Origin: Wyeomyia smithii
Taxonomy: Eukaryota; Arthropoda; Insecta; Diptera; Culicidae
NCBI RefSeq assembly: GCF_029784165.1
Contig: NC_073695.1
Span: 97,135,485-97,199,484, forward strand
DNA length: 64,000 nt
Direction of reading: 5' to 3'
Positions 42,829 through 53,222 of this stretch are shown here, piece after piece (positions within the stretch are counted from its first letter, which is position 1; the number at the start of each line of letters is the position of its first letter). Below the pieces are notes generated by a model, which saw nothing but the letters and a program-made list of their open reading frames with translations, was not told the origin of the DNA and searched no databases. Both the position numbers and the translations under genes were made by a program.

Positions 42829-44430
42829 GTTAGTGAGTTTTTGTTTTCTTTTATGATTTTTCTTCACCTGTCTTGAAGGATCGAGCGATTAAAATTTATG
42901 CACGCACGAAAAGGCATATGAAATATAAAGTATTTGTTCTGAGCTTTACACTGAAGAACGGGATCCAGCTGTCATGATACCGTTGCTTTTTTTTTAATGA
43001 GTTTTTGAAATATTTCTCACATGGGAAATATCATCCATTTATTAAATTAATATTTTTGAAACGGCATACCAGCTTCTGACGAGCTGTTCTTCGAATCTGG
43101 TGTAGGCAAATGTTTTCCAAGCCTGAACAAACAGGCTCAGTCACTTACCTCTCGCGAAGGTTTCTTCTCCGTATTACAATTGCTCCTCCAAAACTACACG
43201 AGATGAGATGACACATTTTTTCCTAGAAATCACACCGCTTAGAACAAAAGACGCATACACACCAGCAGTAGCGCTATTCATCAGCACACACTGCTACTAA
43301 CTATTCCGTTGTTTTCCCGCACTTTTCTTCGCGTATATTCTATGTGCACTTGGTAATTTTCTTCTGAATATCAGTTAACCAAATTTGCCTAATCCATTAA
43401 ATCACGTCACATATCCACTTTTGGCCCATTTCTTCCTGAACCATTTTTCTCTGCCATACTTTTACTGGAACAAACTGTACATATATTTCCCAGCTTCATT
43501 AATTCTTTGCTCTAGTTTAAATACATTACGTAACGAGCGAAACAATTTCTCTCATTTATTGGACAGCGATTCTTCAACTCATGCACTGCAGCCACCAGAC
43601 AGTCTTCAGACAAGCATCAATTTAACCTTTCACCTTAAGTCGGGTTTCTTACGATTATTTTTCGCTCCAGATACGGTACGTCCTTTTCCATCTAGCCGTA
43701 CGTCGTCCGATGGCACTGCAAATAAATTCAAAAATAATGGTTTTATTGAACTGCACTCCAATCGCATTTTTCATACGCTTTCTTATTCTCCGCACTCGCT
43801 CTCATGAACGTAACGAAACCGAATCATCTGCAATATCCCACCCGACCGCACTGTTTGCTTCAACTTTCCCCACAGCCATCAACGAGACATCATTTCTGAC
43901 CAATCTCGCCAAGATTTATCACTTTTGCCACCCTTTTTCTAGCCACTGTGACAACTGAGAAAAGGACTCTGATGACAACGACAACGTGGTTTGCGAGAAG
44001 AACCGAAAAAAAAACTTGCAGCTCGTTTCTCAACAGCGTTCACTTTTTTGGTTTGCTGTTTTGCTGAGGTTTCACTCGTGGCAACGATACTGGAGAAAAC
44101 TGCACTTAAACACTAATCGTAGAATAAACTCAACTGAAAGTTTTTCGCTATTTCACTTACGCTTGGCTTGGCTTTCTCAAAGCCCGTCCGAAGATAAAGC
44201 AAAGTTTTGCACCGAAATAAACGATTCAACGAAACACACAAATTCAGCTGATACAATTTACCCTAATCTCCGTAAGCGCTCGAACGGCACACACCAGGTA
44301 TCTACACTGTGGGAGGGCCCGAGGACACAAACTGTCTAGGATGATGTATATACCTTCTAATCACGGCAACAGAATTGGTACACTTGACCAGTTTCTCTAG
44401 TTTATGGCGATAGTAGCTTTTTCAAAGACG
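42829..44430. other. No gene recognised
   Basis: Frames at 43385-43807 (140 codons), 43710-43958 and 43986-44339 are open but lack recognisable domains and have low-complexity hydrophobic or basic content. It may be intron or intergenic sequence. Confidence 0.4.
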
Positions 44431-44765
44431 GCGCTTAATACAACAGGAGAACAGTATTGCAGGATAGCACGGAGGATGTTCCGCTAAAACAACCGAACCG
44501 AGTCTGCCAGCTAGGCCATCTAGCTAGCGAGTGCGAACGAAACTCTCGATGCCGCATTGTAACGCACCGTACGATGAAGCTGCCGGAGTCGGTGGTTGGA
44601 AAATGGAGATACTGATTTGCTCTCGCTCGCCAGCATTTTCCCAACCGGATGGACGATGAGAAGAGCGAGAGTGAACGGGAGAGCAGTGTATCCTTTCGCT
44701 CGAGTTGACAGCCAGTGCTGCTGGGAAGACCGTTCGGAGTTTGACTTGGGTAAAAAATTTCATCT
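44431..44765. promoter_or_regulatory. G+C-richer GAGA-like segment, possible promoter
   Basis: The segment stands out in composition and has repeated GAGCGAGAG and CTCTCGCTCGC motifs on both strands, as in GAGA-factor bound insect promoters. No TATA box or ORF fixes a start or a direction. Confidence 0.25.
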
Positions 44766-45198
44766 GTAAAACGTTTAAGAATTGTTCGCTAAAATTACGG
44801 TTTTAACCGATCGTTTAAGCAAATTAAATAGATCTTTGCTAACACAGTTCTGACTGTATGTTCATTGATTTCTGCTTGATTATTTCATGTAACTAAACTT
44901 GAAAAGAATGAAAAAGTGTAGGGATCGATAAGAACACATATTGATACAATTTTATACTGTATTTCAGATCAAGAAGAAATTGTTATACGAATAGGTGGCC
45001 CACTAAATGAAAATTGAAAATCGGCTGCACATAAGTAATCAGTTTCATGCTCAGAAAATGCAATACCGTTTGACTCAAATAACAGTTTTCAATAGTTTGC
45101 ATGTGCTTTAAGGAGGTTTCCCAATCAGTTGAAGGTAGTTTTTCTTAATTTTTTAAGATGAAAAACGCGAACACGGAGGCATAATCTTTTGCATTTAT
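44766..45198. other. No recognised feature
   Basis: AT-rich flank of the palindromic element. Confidence 0.5.
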
Positions 45199-45200
45199 TA

Positions 45201-47258
45201 CACTGTGCTACAAATGAAAAAAAATTGCAAGAACTTTCGAAGTGACCTAGTGTAGGTTGTAGGTCTTGTTGAGCATAACATTCGCTCATACTAGAAATTT
45301 TCCAAACACCCCCAAAATCTGGAGTTATGGTCAAAATACGGTTTTTTGGACCTCAGTGCCTATCATATTTTTTAACTCAGTCATTTATCAACCGATTTTC
45401 AATATTTAAGCAGTTTTAGAAAGAAGACAAATAAAGCTTTCAAAATGTATACAGGTTTGTTCTAATATCAATAAAACATGTTAAGTTAATTGAGTTTATA
45501 TCTAATTTTTTAGACTTTTTCACGCAATTTTTTAATTTAATTTTAAATTTGCCGTCCATTTTGCCGTACAAATACACTATAACTTTAAAAGTATATTCAA
45601 TTCCGAATCCAATGAAAGTGATTTTGTGGAAATCGGTTGATATTTGGCTAAGATATATATTTTTTAAGAAAACCAGAATTTTTGGCCTCTGTCGCACAGT
45701 TATTTAACGGTGCTACAAATGATGAAAAAATGCAAGAACTTTTGATGTGACTTAGTGTGGGTTGTAGCTTTAGTCAAGGGTTACTTGGGCGTTTACTTGA
45801 AGTTTTTCAAATACCCCGAAAATTATAAGTCAAAACCCTGTTTTTTACCTTAGCTCACATTTTTATGTTTAATACGGTTATTTTTCAACCGATTTTTTAT
45901 ATTTAGGCTGTTTTGGAAAGGTGAAAAATAGAGCATTTGTAATATATGAATATGTCTAAAAAGTTTACCTATATGAGATGAATAGTTTAAAATAAATAAG
46001 ATGATTTATGTTATTAAATTTTTTTTTTAATTTATTCGCAATTTTTCACACATTTTTGTAATGATGGAGCTTCAATTGCTGTAAGATTTGAAAAGTTCGT
46101 TTTTAGTACCAAACGAAAACAATAGGTGTTGTTAATGAAAATCTGTTAAAATTTGGCTGAGAAATGATTTGATGGAACCTAAGTATATGGTGGAAAACAT
46201 CAAGTCATATCTCAGCCAAATTATAACAGATTTTCATAAACAACACTCACTGTTTTCGTTTGGCACTTAATGTACTTTTCAAATTCTACAGCAATTGAAG
46301 CACGTTCATTACGAAAATATGTGAAAAATTGCGAATAAATTTGGAAAAAATCAGAAAATAACATAAACTATCCAATTTATTTTTAAACTATTAATCACAT
46401 ATAGGTAAAATTTGAAAAAAAAAATCATATAATTTTATTTAACATAAATCATCTTAGTTTATTTAAAACTATTCGTCACATGTAGGTAAACTCTTCAGAC
46501 ATATTTATATGTTTCAAGAGTTCTACTTTTCGCCTTTACAGAACAGCCAGAATATAAAACATCGGTTGAAAAATAACCGAATTGAACATTAAAATGTGAG
46601 CTAAGGTAAAAAACAGGGTTTTGACCATAACTCATAATTTTTGGGGTATTTGAAAACTTCAAGTAAATGCACAAGTAACCCTTGGCTAAAGCCACAACCC
46701 ACACTAAATCACATCAAAAGTTCTTGCATTTTTTCGTCATTTGTCGCTCCGTGAAATAATTGTGCGATAGAAGCCAAAAATTCTGGTTTTCTTAAAAAAA
46801 ATATATCTTAGCCAAATATCAACCGATTTTCACAAAACTACTTTCATTTGATTCGGAATTGAAAATACTTTCAAAATAATAGTATATTCGTGGTATGTTT
46901 CTTACAAAAATAGACGGCAAATTTAAAATTAAATTAAAAAATTGCGTGAAAAAGTCTAAAAAATTAGATTTAAACTCAAATAATTCAACATGTTTTATTC
47001 ATATTAGTAAAACCCTGTATATATTTTGAAAGCTCTATTTGTCTTTTTTCTAAAACTGCCTAAATATTGAAAATCGGTTGATAAATGACTGATTCAAAAA
47101 GTATTATATGCGCTAGGGTCCAAAAATCCGTATTTTGACCATAACTTCAGATTTTGGGGGTGTTTGGAAAATTTCTAGTATGAGCGAATGTTATACTCAA
47201 CAAGACCTACAACCTACACTAGGTCATTTCAGAAGTTCTAAATCGCTGTAGCACAGTG
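45201..47258. mobile_element. 2.06-kb palindromic element made of four related units
   Basis: The ends CACTGTGCTACA and TGTAGCACAGTG are flanked by TTA (45198-45200, 47259-47261). The left arm holds two diverged direct units of about 490 bp (45201 and 45709 on, each starting GCTACAAATGA.AAAAA.TGCAAGAACTTT). The right arm mirrors them around a centre near 46187. Blocks such as CAACCGATTTT.AATATTTA recur in all four. No transposase. TTA duplication suggests PIF/Harbinger mobilisation. Confidence 0.85.
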
Positions 47259-47284
47259 TTATATGCGAAAGACCCATCTGAAAA

Positions 47285-48040
47285 GGTAAATATACAGGGT
47301 GATATTTTATGTTACAGCATGACAAACATCTAAGCATGTTTTGGAAAAGTGACGTGTTTACTGTTTAATCGGAAAAAATATAGTCAGTCTTTAGTTCCAC
47401 TCTCAAGAAAATTGCAACGGATTCAAATAGAAGACAAATAAGTGTGTTGGATCTGCAAGGATTGACTAACATCGAGATCAGGAGGAAGCTGTCACATATG
47501 AATTCAAGCAGATTATTCGTCTACAGGACCATTAAGCGTTTCAAGGATATAGTCACGGTTGTTCCCAAAAAGAAACCTGGTGAAAAATAAATTGTTCGGA
47601 CTTCAGCGGTCATCAAAGCAGTTATGGAACGTTTCTGGCGAAATCCAGCCCCTGCGGCAAGAAAAATGGAGTGTGAAATAAACATGAACCACACGTTCAT
47701 GCAAAATGTTATCCTTGCGCTGGAATGCTTTTTGGGAAACAGAGCTACTGATTTCAACAGGATTCAGCACCAGCGCATAAGGCATTGATCATTCAGACAT
47801 GGTGTAAGCAGAATTTGCCTTGTTTCATCAGTTCATCTGAATGGCCTGCATCGTAACCAGATTTGAACCCGCTAGACTCCAGTATCTGGAGATACATGCT
47901 AGGTTGGTCACATTTAAAAAACGTTTGGTGAAAATTTAGACGAAATGCCGAACGAAGTTATGCGTGCGGTTTGCAATGACTTCGAAAAGCGTCTACGGGC
48001 CGTTATCAAATACAAAGGTAGAAGATTTGAACTCAACTAA
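47285..48040 (+). pseudogene. mariner-like transposase relic (DD37D spacing)
   Basis: The N-terminal part near 47430-47580 reads LTNIEIRRKLSHMNSS and VPKKKPGEK, then AVMERFWRNPAPAARKMECE, like mariner HTH regions. After damage, 47755-47890 reads QQDSAPAHKALIIQTW, then EWPAS, a stop, PDLNPLD and WRYMLG. Counting the stop as one residue, 37 residues separate the two Asp, as in DD37D (maT-like) mariners. The tail reads LDEMPNEVMRAVCNDF. The right end is cut at about 48150 by the RTE-like LINE. Confidence 0.75.
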
Positions 48041-48805
48041 GTACATAGAAAGTTTACTACTTACAAATGTTATTGAAATAGATTCCGAAGAGAAATTGAA
48101 ACTGGTTTGAGTTTTATGACATCAATGAAGTGTATCACTTATTCGTTACCTTACTTACTTTTTACTTTGTTGGCTAACGGACCGTTCACCAAGGGCCGAA
48201 CGAATAAGAGATGTCCAGCTTTTTCTGTCTTGGGCAGTCGTTCTCCAGTCTCCTCGTACACCAGCAGATAGTGCGTCTTCTTCCACCGCGCACATCCACC
48301 GCGTGCGAGGCCTACCACGGAGTCGACGGCCTTTTCCTGGTTCTCTACTGAAGATAGTTTTGGCGGCTCTCTCGTCAGGCATTCTGGCTACATGTCCAGC
48401 CCACTGAAGCCTACCCTGCTGTATTACCTTCACTACATCAGCATGTTTGTATAGATATATCTGGCAACTCGGTTTGTTAATTGATTGTTCAGTTTTTGGC
48501 TCTGTTTAATTTCAACTTATTAGTAGTTTATTTTAGTTCGAACGCTATTTGATTATTGTACAATATTGTTTTTAGCTAGCAGTGAACAAGGGAATAGTGA
48601 AGTGCAAGTTCTAGCATTGTGATATTTCGTGATATTCGCTTTCGTTATTGAAGTGGACTGTGCATTGGATGCTGACTTTGTTATTGTTGGACCTACATAT
48701 TGCCGCGCAATTTGATTACCGTCTGTTAAGCCTACCCACAGGCGCTTCATTCTTGTGCACTCATATTTCATCAAACCGTGCTGTTTGTTTATTTCTGATA
48801 CCGTA

Positions 48806-49603
48806 ATGGAGAAAAAACTGTGCGGCGAATGCAAACTCGAAATCAACGACCTCGAGCCGGTACGTTGCGGTTTTTGTGAAGCTTGCTATCACATAAACCA
48901 GCAATGCTGTGGCTTCAACAGCAGGATTTGCAAAGAACTCTTTGCACTAGGCAAAATATTGTTTATTTGTCCTCAGTGCCGCGATAAACTGAACGGCCGT
49001 TCGATAAATACTTATGTGGCTGACGCACTAAACAGCCAAAATGCTCAATCGCTACAGCTGGTTGATTTGCCGTCTCAAGTGCAAAAATTGTGCGAAATGG
49101 TAGACGGATTGAACAATAAGGTTGAAAGTATGTCGCAAAAACCGCCACATTGTGATGGGTTTGTTGGAACTCCCGCTAACTTGTCCGCCGCTGCGAATTT
49201 ATCCACACCGATATGGCCTGCAAGAAATCCTAAACGGCGCCGTGCGGACCGCATGCCGTTAGAAATCACTTCTGATCGAGGCACTAATACTGTTGATTTA
49301 AGTGATCTCTCGGTGTCATCGGTTGCTTCTGTGGTAGCAAAAAAGTGCTTTTGGCTCTACCTATCCGGTTTAAATCCCAAAGTAACGGATAACGATGTGC
49401 AGAAAATTGTTTCACGCTGCCTGAATTCAATTGAACCTGTTGCTGTTGTTCGGCTCGTTCAAAAAGGTATCGATACGACGAATTATTCCTACATATCATA
49501 CAAAATTGGTTTGGATCCCGATGTAAAATCGATTGCTCTGGACCCCGCTTCTTGGCCGTCTGGTTTATTATTCAGGGAATTCGTCGATCGTCCAAAAAAC
49601 TAG
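48806..49603 (+). CDS. CR1-like ORF1 protein (PHD-type finger, coiled coil, RNA-binding C-terminus)
   Basis: 265 codons from the ATG at 48806. The open frame extends 17 codons upstream to 48755, but 48806 places the first finger cysteines at residues 6 and 9. Residues 6-60 hold Cys-x2-Cys, CGFCEACYH and FICPQC, a Cys4-His-Cys3 PHD pattern. Residues about 85-115 (QVQKLCEMVDGLNNKVES) could form a coiled coil for multimerisation. The C-terminal third (FWLYLSGLNPKVTDNDVQKI onward) resembles the nucleic-acid-binding fold of CR1 ORF1s. It presumably packages element RNA. The stop TAG at 49601 directly follows a slippery heptamer. Confidence 0.85.
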   Translation: MEKKLCGECKLEINDLEPVRCGFCEACYHINQQCCGFNSRICKELFALGKILFICPQCRDKLNGRSINTYVADALNSQNAQSLQLVDLPSQVQKLCEMVDGLNNKVESMSQKPPHCDGFVGTPANLSAAANLSTPIWPARNPKRRRADRMPLEITSDRGTNTVDLSDLSVSSVASVVAKKCFWLYLSGLNPKVTDNDVQKIVSRCLNSIEPVAVVRLVQKGIDTTNYSYISYKIGLDPDVKSIALDPASWPSGLLFREFVDRPKN

Positions 49604-52600
49604 ATCCCGCGACTTTTTTCTCGACTAACGTTTCGACTGCTGTCCACGAGCTATCTACCGTATTACTGCATGCAGATTCGACTACAATTGACTCATCAAA
49701 ATTCACTGACGACCACCATGTATTCTTTGGAGCCAGCCCGGGACGCACCGAATCAAGCAACTTGGAAGCCCCTGACCCACTCATCACAGTCGCGCTACTG
49801 CAGCCTGCGTTCATCAGCCGTCCCGGTCCTGTGTTTGAGGATGGAGAAGGGGTCTTCCAGCTTGCTCGTATTGGCAAGTATTTTACTAATAGCAACATTT
49901 CACCACTTGACATTCCCGCACGTTTTAGTCATCTACCAACGAATCAACCAACCATTGATGTCAATTCTGGACTATGCCCTGTGACCAACCTCACTGGACA
50001 GTGTGAAATCACTCGCCACTTAATGCCTGCTTCTGCGTCCCCTCTACGACGAGCTCTTCCACTGGGCGACGTTAGCGAACAGCAGACAGCTAGTACTGTT
50101 TTAATTTCAAGCAACAGTGCCACGCGAGTCGGCCGGCAACAATGCGATTCCCCGTGCAATACTGACCTACCATCTCTACTCTGCTACTATCAAAACGTGC
50201 ATGGCCTACGCAGTAAAGTAACCGAGTTTGCTTTAGAAGTTTCCAATTCGTTTTACGACTGCATCATTCTCACCGAGTCCTGGTTGGATGCGCAAATTTC
50301 TTCTACTCAATTGTTCGGCGTTGATTATACCGTGTATCGGACCGATCGTAGCTTGTTGAATAGCACCAAAGCAAGGGGTGGTGGAGTAATTATCGCTGTG
50401 CGACGATCGTTGGCATCGGCATTATTAATTGAAGCCATGGATGAGTCGCTTGAACAGCTGTGGGTTACGGTCAAAAATGGTGCATTTAACATTGTAATCG
50501 GCGCTATTTACATTCCCCCGAACATGCGGAATGAAGTTGAAATTGTTGATCGGCATATTTTATCAGTTGAAAAGGTTATCAATTCAACTAGTATTAACGA
50601 CGATCTGCTTATCTTTGGCGATTATAATCGTGCTGGCCTATCCTGGTCGATGCAGTCGGAGGCTAGTTATCTCTTTGTTGACGCTTCGCGCTCATCTGTG
50701 AATACTGGTAGCACCCGTTTATTAGACGGTATGGCTTTTCACAGTATGTATCAGATTAATTCTGTTTGCAACCTGAATGGCAGGTTCCTTGACCTAATTT
50801 TCGCAAACTCACATGCTTTGCCAGCATGCTCGGTCACTACTGCACCCGATCCCCTCTGCAACATCGACGTTCATCATCCACCTTTGATGGTTACTTTGAA
50901 TAGGCCCGTTAAGGCTCAGTTCGTTGACGAGTTCGATCCGTCCAGTTTTGATTTTCGGCGTGCAAACTTTGATGCAATCAACGCAGCTTTAAATGATATC
51001 GATTGGACCTTCATTAACCGGTGTGCTAACTTGGATGAGGCCGTGAATGGTTTCACTGAAACAGTTCAGGAACTTATACATCGGCATGTTCCAAAAGTTC
51101 GTCCTCGTTGCAAACCTGTTTGGGGAAACAGGCAGCTCACAAAACTTAATCGAGTTCGAAAGTCTGCTTTGCGCGCCTATCAAAAGAATAGAAACCCTAT
51201 CAATCGGATCCGATTTACGTCTGCCAGCCGTTCATACAAAGCACTGAATAGAACTCTGTACACAATGTACGTGCGAAAGACGGAACACAACTTACGTTTA
51301 AATCCGAAAAGCTTCTGGAAGTTCGTTAATTCGAAGCGTAAGGAGGAAGGGTTACCTTCCAGTATGTTTTTGCTGAACAATGAAGCTTCAACGAATGACA
51401 GTAAATGTGACTTTTTTGCCAAGCACTTCGCTAGCGTGTTTAATACGCGGTGTGCTTCACCCGATGAGATTGCCTCAGCTTTGGCTCCTGTTCCGGCCGA
51501 CGTATTCAATACCGGAATCCTCACGATTACTAACGAAGAAGTTGCCAACGCCATTAGAAACCTAAAACAGTCCTTCTCCCCTGGACCTGATGGTATTCCT
51601 GCTGTACTCCTGAAGAAATGTGCTGGAAGTTTAGAATTACCGCTAACCACCATTTTTAATCTCTCCTTGTTGAGACATCAATTCCCTCGCAGCTGGAAAG
51701 AATCATTGATGTTCCCGGTGTTTAAGAAAGGTGACAAACGAAATGTGGAGAATTATCGTGGGATCTCGTGTTTGTGCGCTTGCTCCAAAGTTTTTGAAGC
51801 TATAATTCACCATCATCTTATGTTCAGTGTAAAAAACTACATTTCTACTGCGCAGCACGGGTTTTTCCCGGGTAGATCTGTATCTACTAATTTGTTAGAA
51901 TTCACCTCTTTTTGCCTCCGCGGTATGGACCGAAGCCTTCAAATTGATGCTGTCTATACGGATCTAAAAGCTGCTTTTGATCGCGTTGATCACGGGCTTC
52001 TTTGTGCCAAGTGCGACAAACTTGGAGCTGCAACTGGAATGGTAGAGTGGCTAGACTCTTACCTACGTAATCGTATGATTGCTGTTAAGCTGGGCTCGTC
52101 GCAATCCACTTGGTTTAGCAACAACTCCGGTGTTCCGCAGGGTAGCATACTTGGACCGCTACTGTTTTCATTATTCATCAATGACGTTACAAAAGTTCTT
52201 CCACCTGGCACTCGATTGCTGTACGCGGACGACACTAAAATTTTCCAACTTATCGAGACTGTTGAGGATTGTCGCAGGCTTCAATCGCTGATTGACTTGT
52301 TCAATGACTGGTGCCTCCGCAACTACATGCTGATAAGCGTTCAAAAGTGTACCGTAATCAGTTTCCAGCGCAAAAAGCAGCCGCTGTTGTTCGACTATCG
52401 CATTGCTGGCATATCTTTGCAACGTAGTGATTTTGTCACTGATTTGGGTGTTTTGTTGGACTCTCATTTAACATTCAGGCAGCATTTTACGATGATCATC
52501 ACCAAAGCAAATCGACAACTAGGTCTTATCTTCAGAATTGGAAAGGAGTTCATTGATCACGGCACCTTGCTAACTCTCTACTGTTCTTTGGTGCGCTCAA

Positions 52601-53001
52601 TTTTGGAAACGGCGTGCGTGGTGTGGGACCCGCACTTTGATGTTTGGATTCAACGAATCGAGCGCGTTCAGAAACTTTTCATCAGAAGAATCTGTCGTAC
52701 ATTGCCTTGGAGAGACCCTGATAATCTGCCACCTTATGAAAGTCTCTGCTCATTGGTTGGAATCTCACCGCTCGAACAGCGCCGCCAAGAAATTATTGCC
52801 AACACGACACACAAAATCTTGACGAATCGGTATGATTGTCCTGCTATTCTAACTTCGCTGCAGCTGTATTGCCCACTTCGCCCACGACGTAGCCAGCATT
52901 TACTGCAAACTAATGCGCACCGCACAAACTACGGCTTGAATGAACCTGTTCGCCGAATGACTCTGGTATACAACCGGTACTACGATAATTTTAATTTTTA
53001 G
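49552..53001 (+). CDS. CR1-like ORF2 polyprotein (APE endonuclease and reverse transcriptase)
   Basis: An open frame of 1149 codons; its first codon is TTG and the first ATG is at 50023 (codon 158). Translation may therefore start there (992 aa, usual for CR1) or come from -1 frameshifting at 49594-49600. The endonuclease spans about residues 208-450, with YYQNVHGLRSK, Glu in LTESWLD (242), IFGDYNRAGLSW (Asp 357) and DVHHPPL. The RT spans about 675-930, with FSPGPDGIPAVLLKK, NYRGISCLCACSK, YTDLKAAFDRVDHG (Asp 804), SGVPQGSILGPLLF and LLYADDTKIF (Asp 893, 894). No lesion is seen. Confidence 0.93.
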   Translation: MAVWFIIQGIRRSSKKLDPATFFSTNVSTAVHELSTVLLHADSTTIDSSKFTDDHHVFFGASPGRTESSNLEAPDPLITVALLQPAFISRPGPVFEDGEGVFQLARIGKYFTNSNISPLDIPARFSHLPTNQPTIDVNSGLCPVTNLTGQCEITRHLMPASASPLRRALPLGDVSEQQTASTVLISSNSATRVGRQQCDSPCNTDLPSLLCYYQNVHGLRSKVTEFALEVSNSFYDCIILTESWLDAQISSTQLFGVDYTVYRTDRSLLNSTKARGGGVIIAVRRSLASALLIEAMDESLEQLWVTVKNGAFNIVIGAIYIPPNMRNEVEIVDRHILSVEKVINSTSINDDLLIFGDYNRAGLSWSMQSEASYLFVDASRSSVNTGSTRLLDGMAFHSMYQINSVCNLNGRFLDLIFANSHALPACSVTTAPDPLCNIDVHHPPLMVTLNRPVKAQFVDEFDPSSFDFRRANFDAINAALNDIDWTFINRCANLDEAVNGFTETVQELIHRHVPKVRPRCKPVWGNRQLTKLNRVRKSALRAYQKNRNPINRIRFTSASRSYKALNRTLYTMYVRKTEHNLRLNPKSFWKFVNSKRKEEGLPSSMFLLNNEASTNDSKCDFFAKHFASVFNTRCASPDEIASALAPVPADVFNTGILTITNEEVANAIRNLKQSFSPGPDGIPAVLLKKCAGSLELPLTTIFNLSLLRHQFPRSWKESLMFPVFKKGDKRNVENYRGISCLCACSKVFEAIIHHHLMFSVKNYISTAQHGFFPGRSVSTNLLEFTSFCLRGMDRSLQIDAVYTDLKAAFDRVDHGLLCAKCDKLGAATGMVEWLDSYLRNRMIAVKLGSSQSTWFSNNSGVPQGSILGPLLFSLFINDVTKVLPPGTRLLYADDTKIFQLIETVEDCRRLQSLIDLFNDWCLRNYMLISVQKCTVISFQRKKQPLLFDYRIAGISLQRSDFVTDLGVLLDSHLTFRQHFTMIITKANRQLGLIFRIGKEFIDHGTLLTLYCSLVRSILETACVVWDPHFDVWIQRIERVQKLFIRRICRTLPWRDPDNLPPYESLCSLVGISPLEQRRQEIIANTTHKILTNRYDCPAILTSLQLYCPLRPRRSQHLLQTNAHRTNYGLNEPVRRMTLVYNRYYDNFNF
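49594..49600 (+). promoter_or_regulatory. -1 frameshift slippery heptamer A AAA AAC
   Basis: In the ORF1 frame the codons are CCA AAA AAC TAG, so the heptamer is in the phase required for -1 slippage and abuts the stop. ORF2 lies in the -1 frame and is open on both sides. No downstream pseudoknot was identified by eye. A function is inferred. Confidence 0.55.
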
Positions 53002-53090
53002 GTTCAGTAATTTATTGTGCTCGATGAAATGTTTGTTAATTTATATTATTTTCGTTATTGTATATTAGCCATGTAATACTCGTAAAAGAT

Positions 53091-53152
53091 GCTGGGTTTT
53101 TATGCCAGCTTGATAGTTGCCTTCATGGCTTCTCAAGGCGGCTTTTCCCAGC
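53091..53152 (+). promoter_or_regulatory. CR1-like 3' UTR hairpin, second copy
   Basis: GCTGGG (53091-53096) pairs with CCCAGC (53147-53152). The inner stem CTTGA (53109-53113) pairs with TCAAG (53133-53137). Compared with the copy at 1125-1186, a C-G pair has become T-A, keeping the stem. Confidence 0.7.
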
Positions 53153-53222
53153 CACATATATATTTTTATTCATTAAGACTTAAGTCGGATGAAATAACCA
53201 ATAAATAATAATAAATAATAAT

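Larger units (their letters stand above)
48456..53222 (+). mobile_element. Full-length CR1-like LINE, both ORFs open
   Basis: It is inserted into an RTE-like LINE between GCATGTTTGTATA (ending near 48455) and TCTGGTACAAC (from 53224). The order is a 5' UTR of about 350 bases, ORF1 (48806-49603), ORF2 overlapping in the -1 frame to 53001, a 3' UTR with a hairpin, and an AATAAT microsatellite to 53222. No TSD longer than a few bases is seen, as is usual for CR1. With no visible stop or shift inside either ORF, it may be recently active. Confidence 0.92.

Noticed and set aside
43385..44339. Three overlapping open frames of 82-140 codons
   Set aside because: No domain, no splice context I trust, and low-complexity content; long frames of this size occur by chance here.
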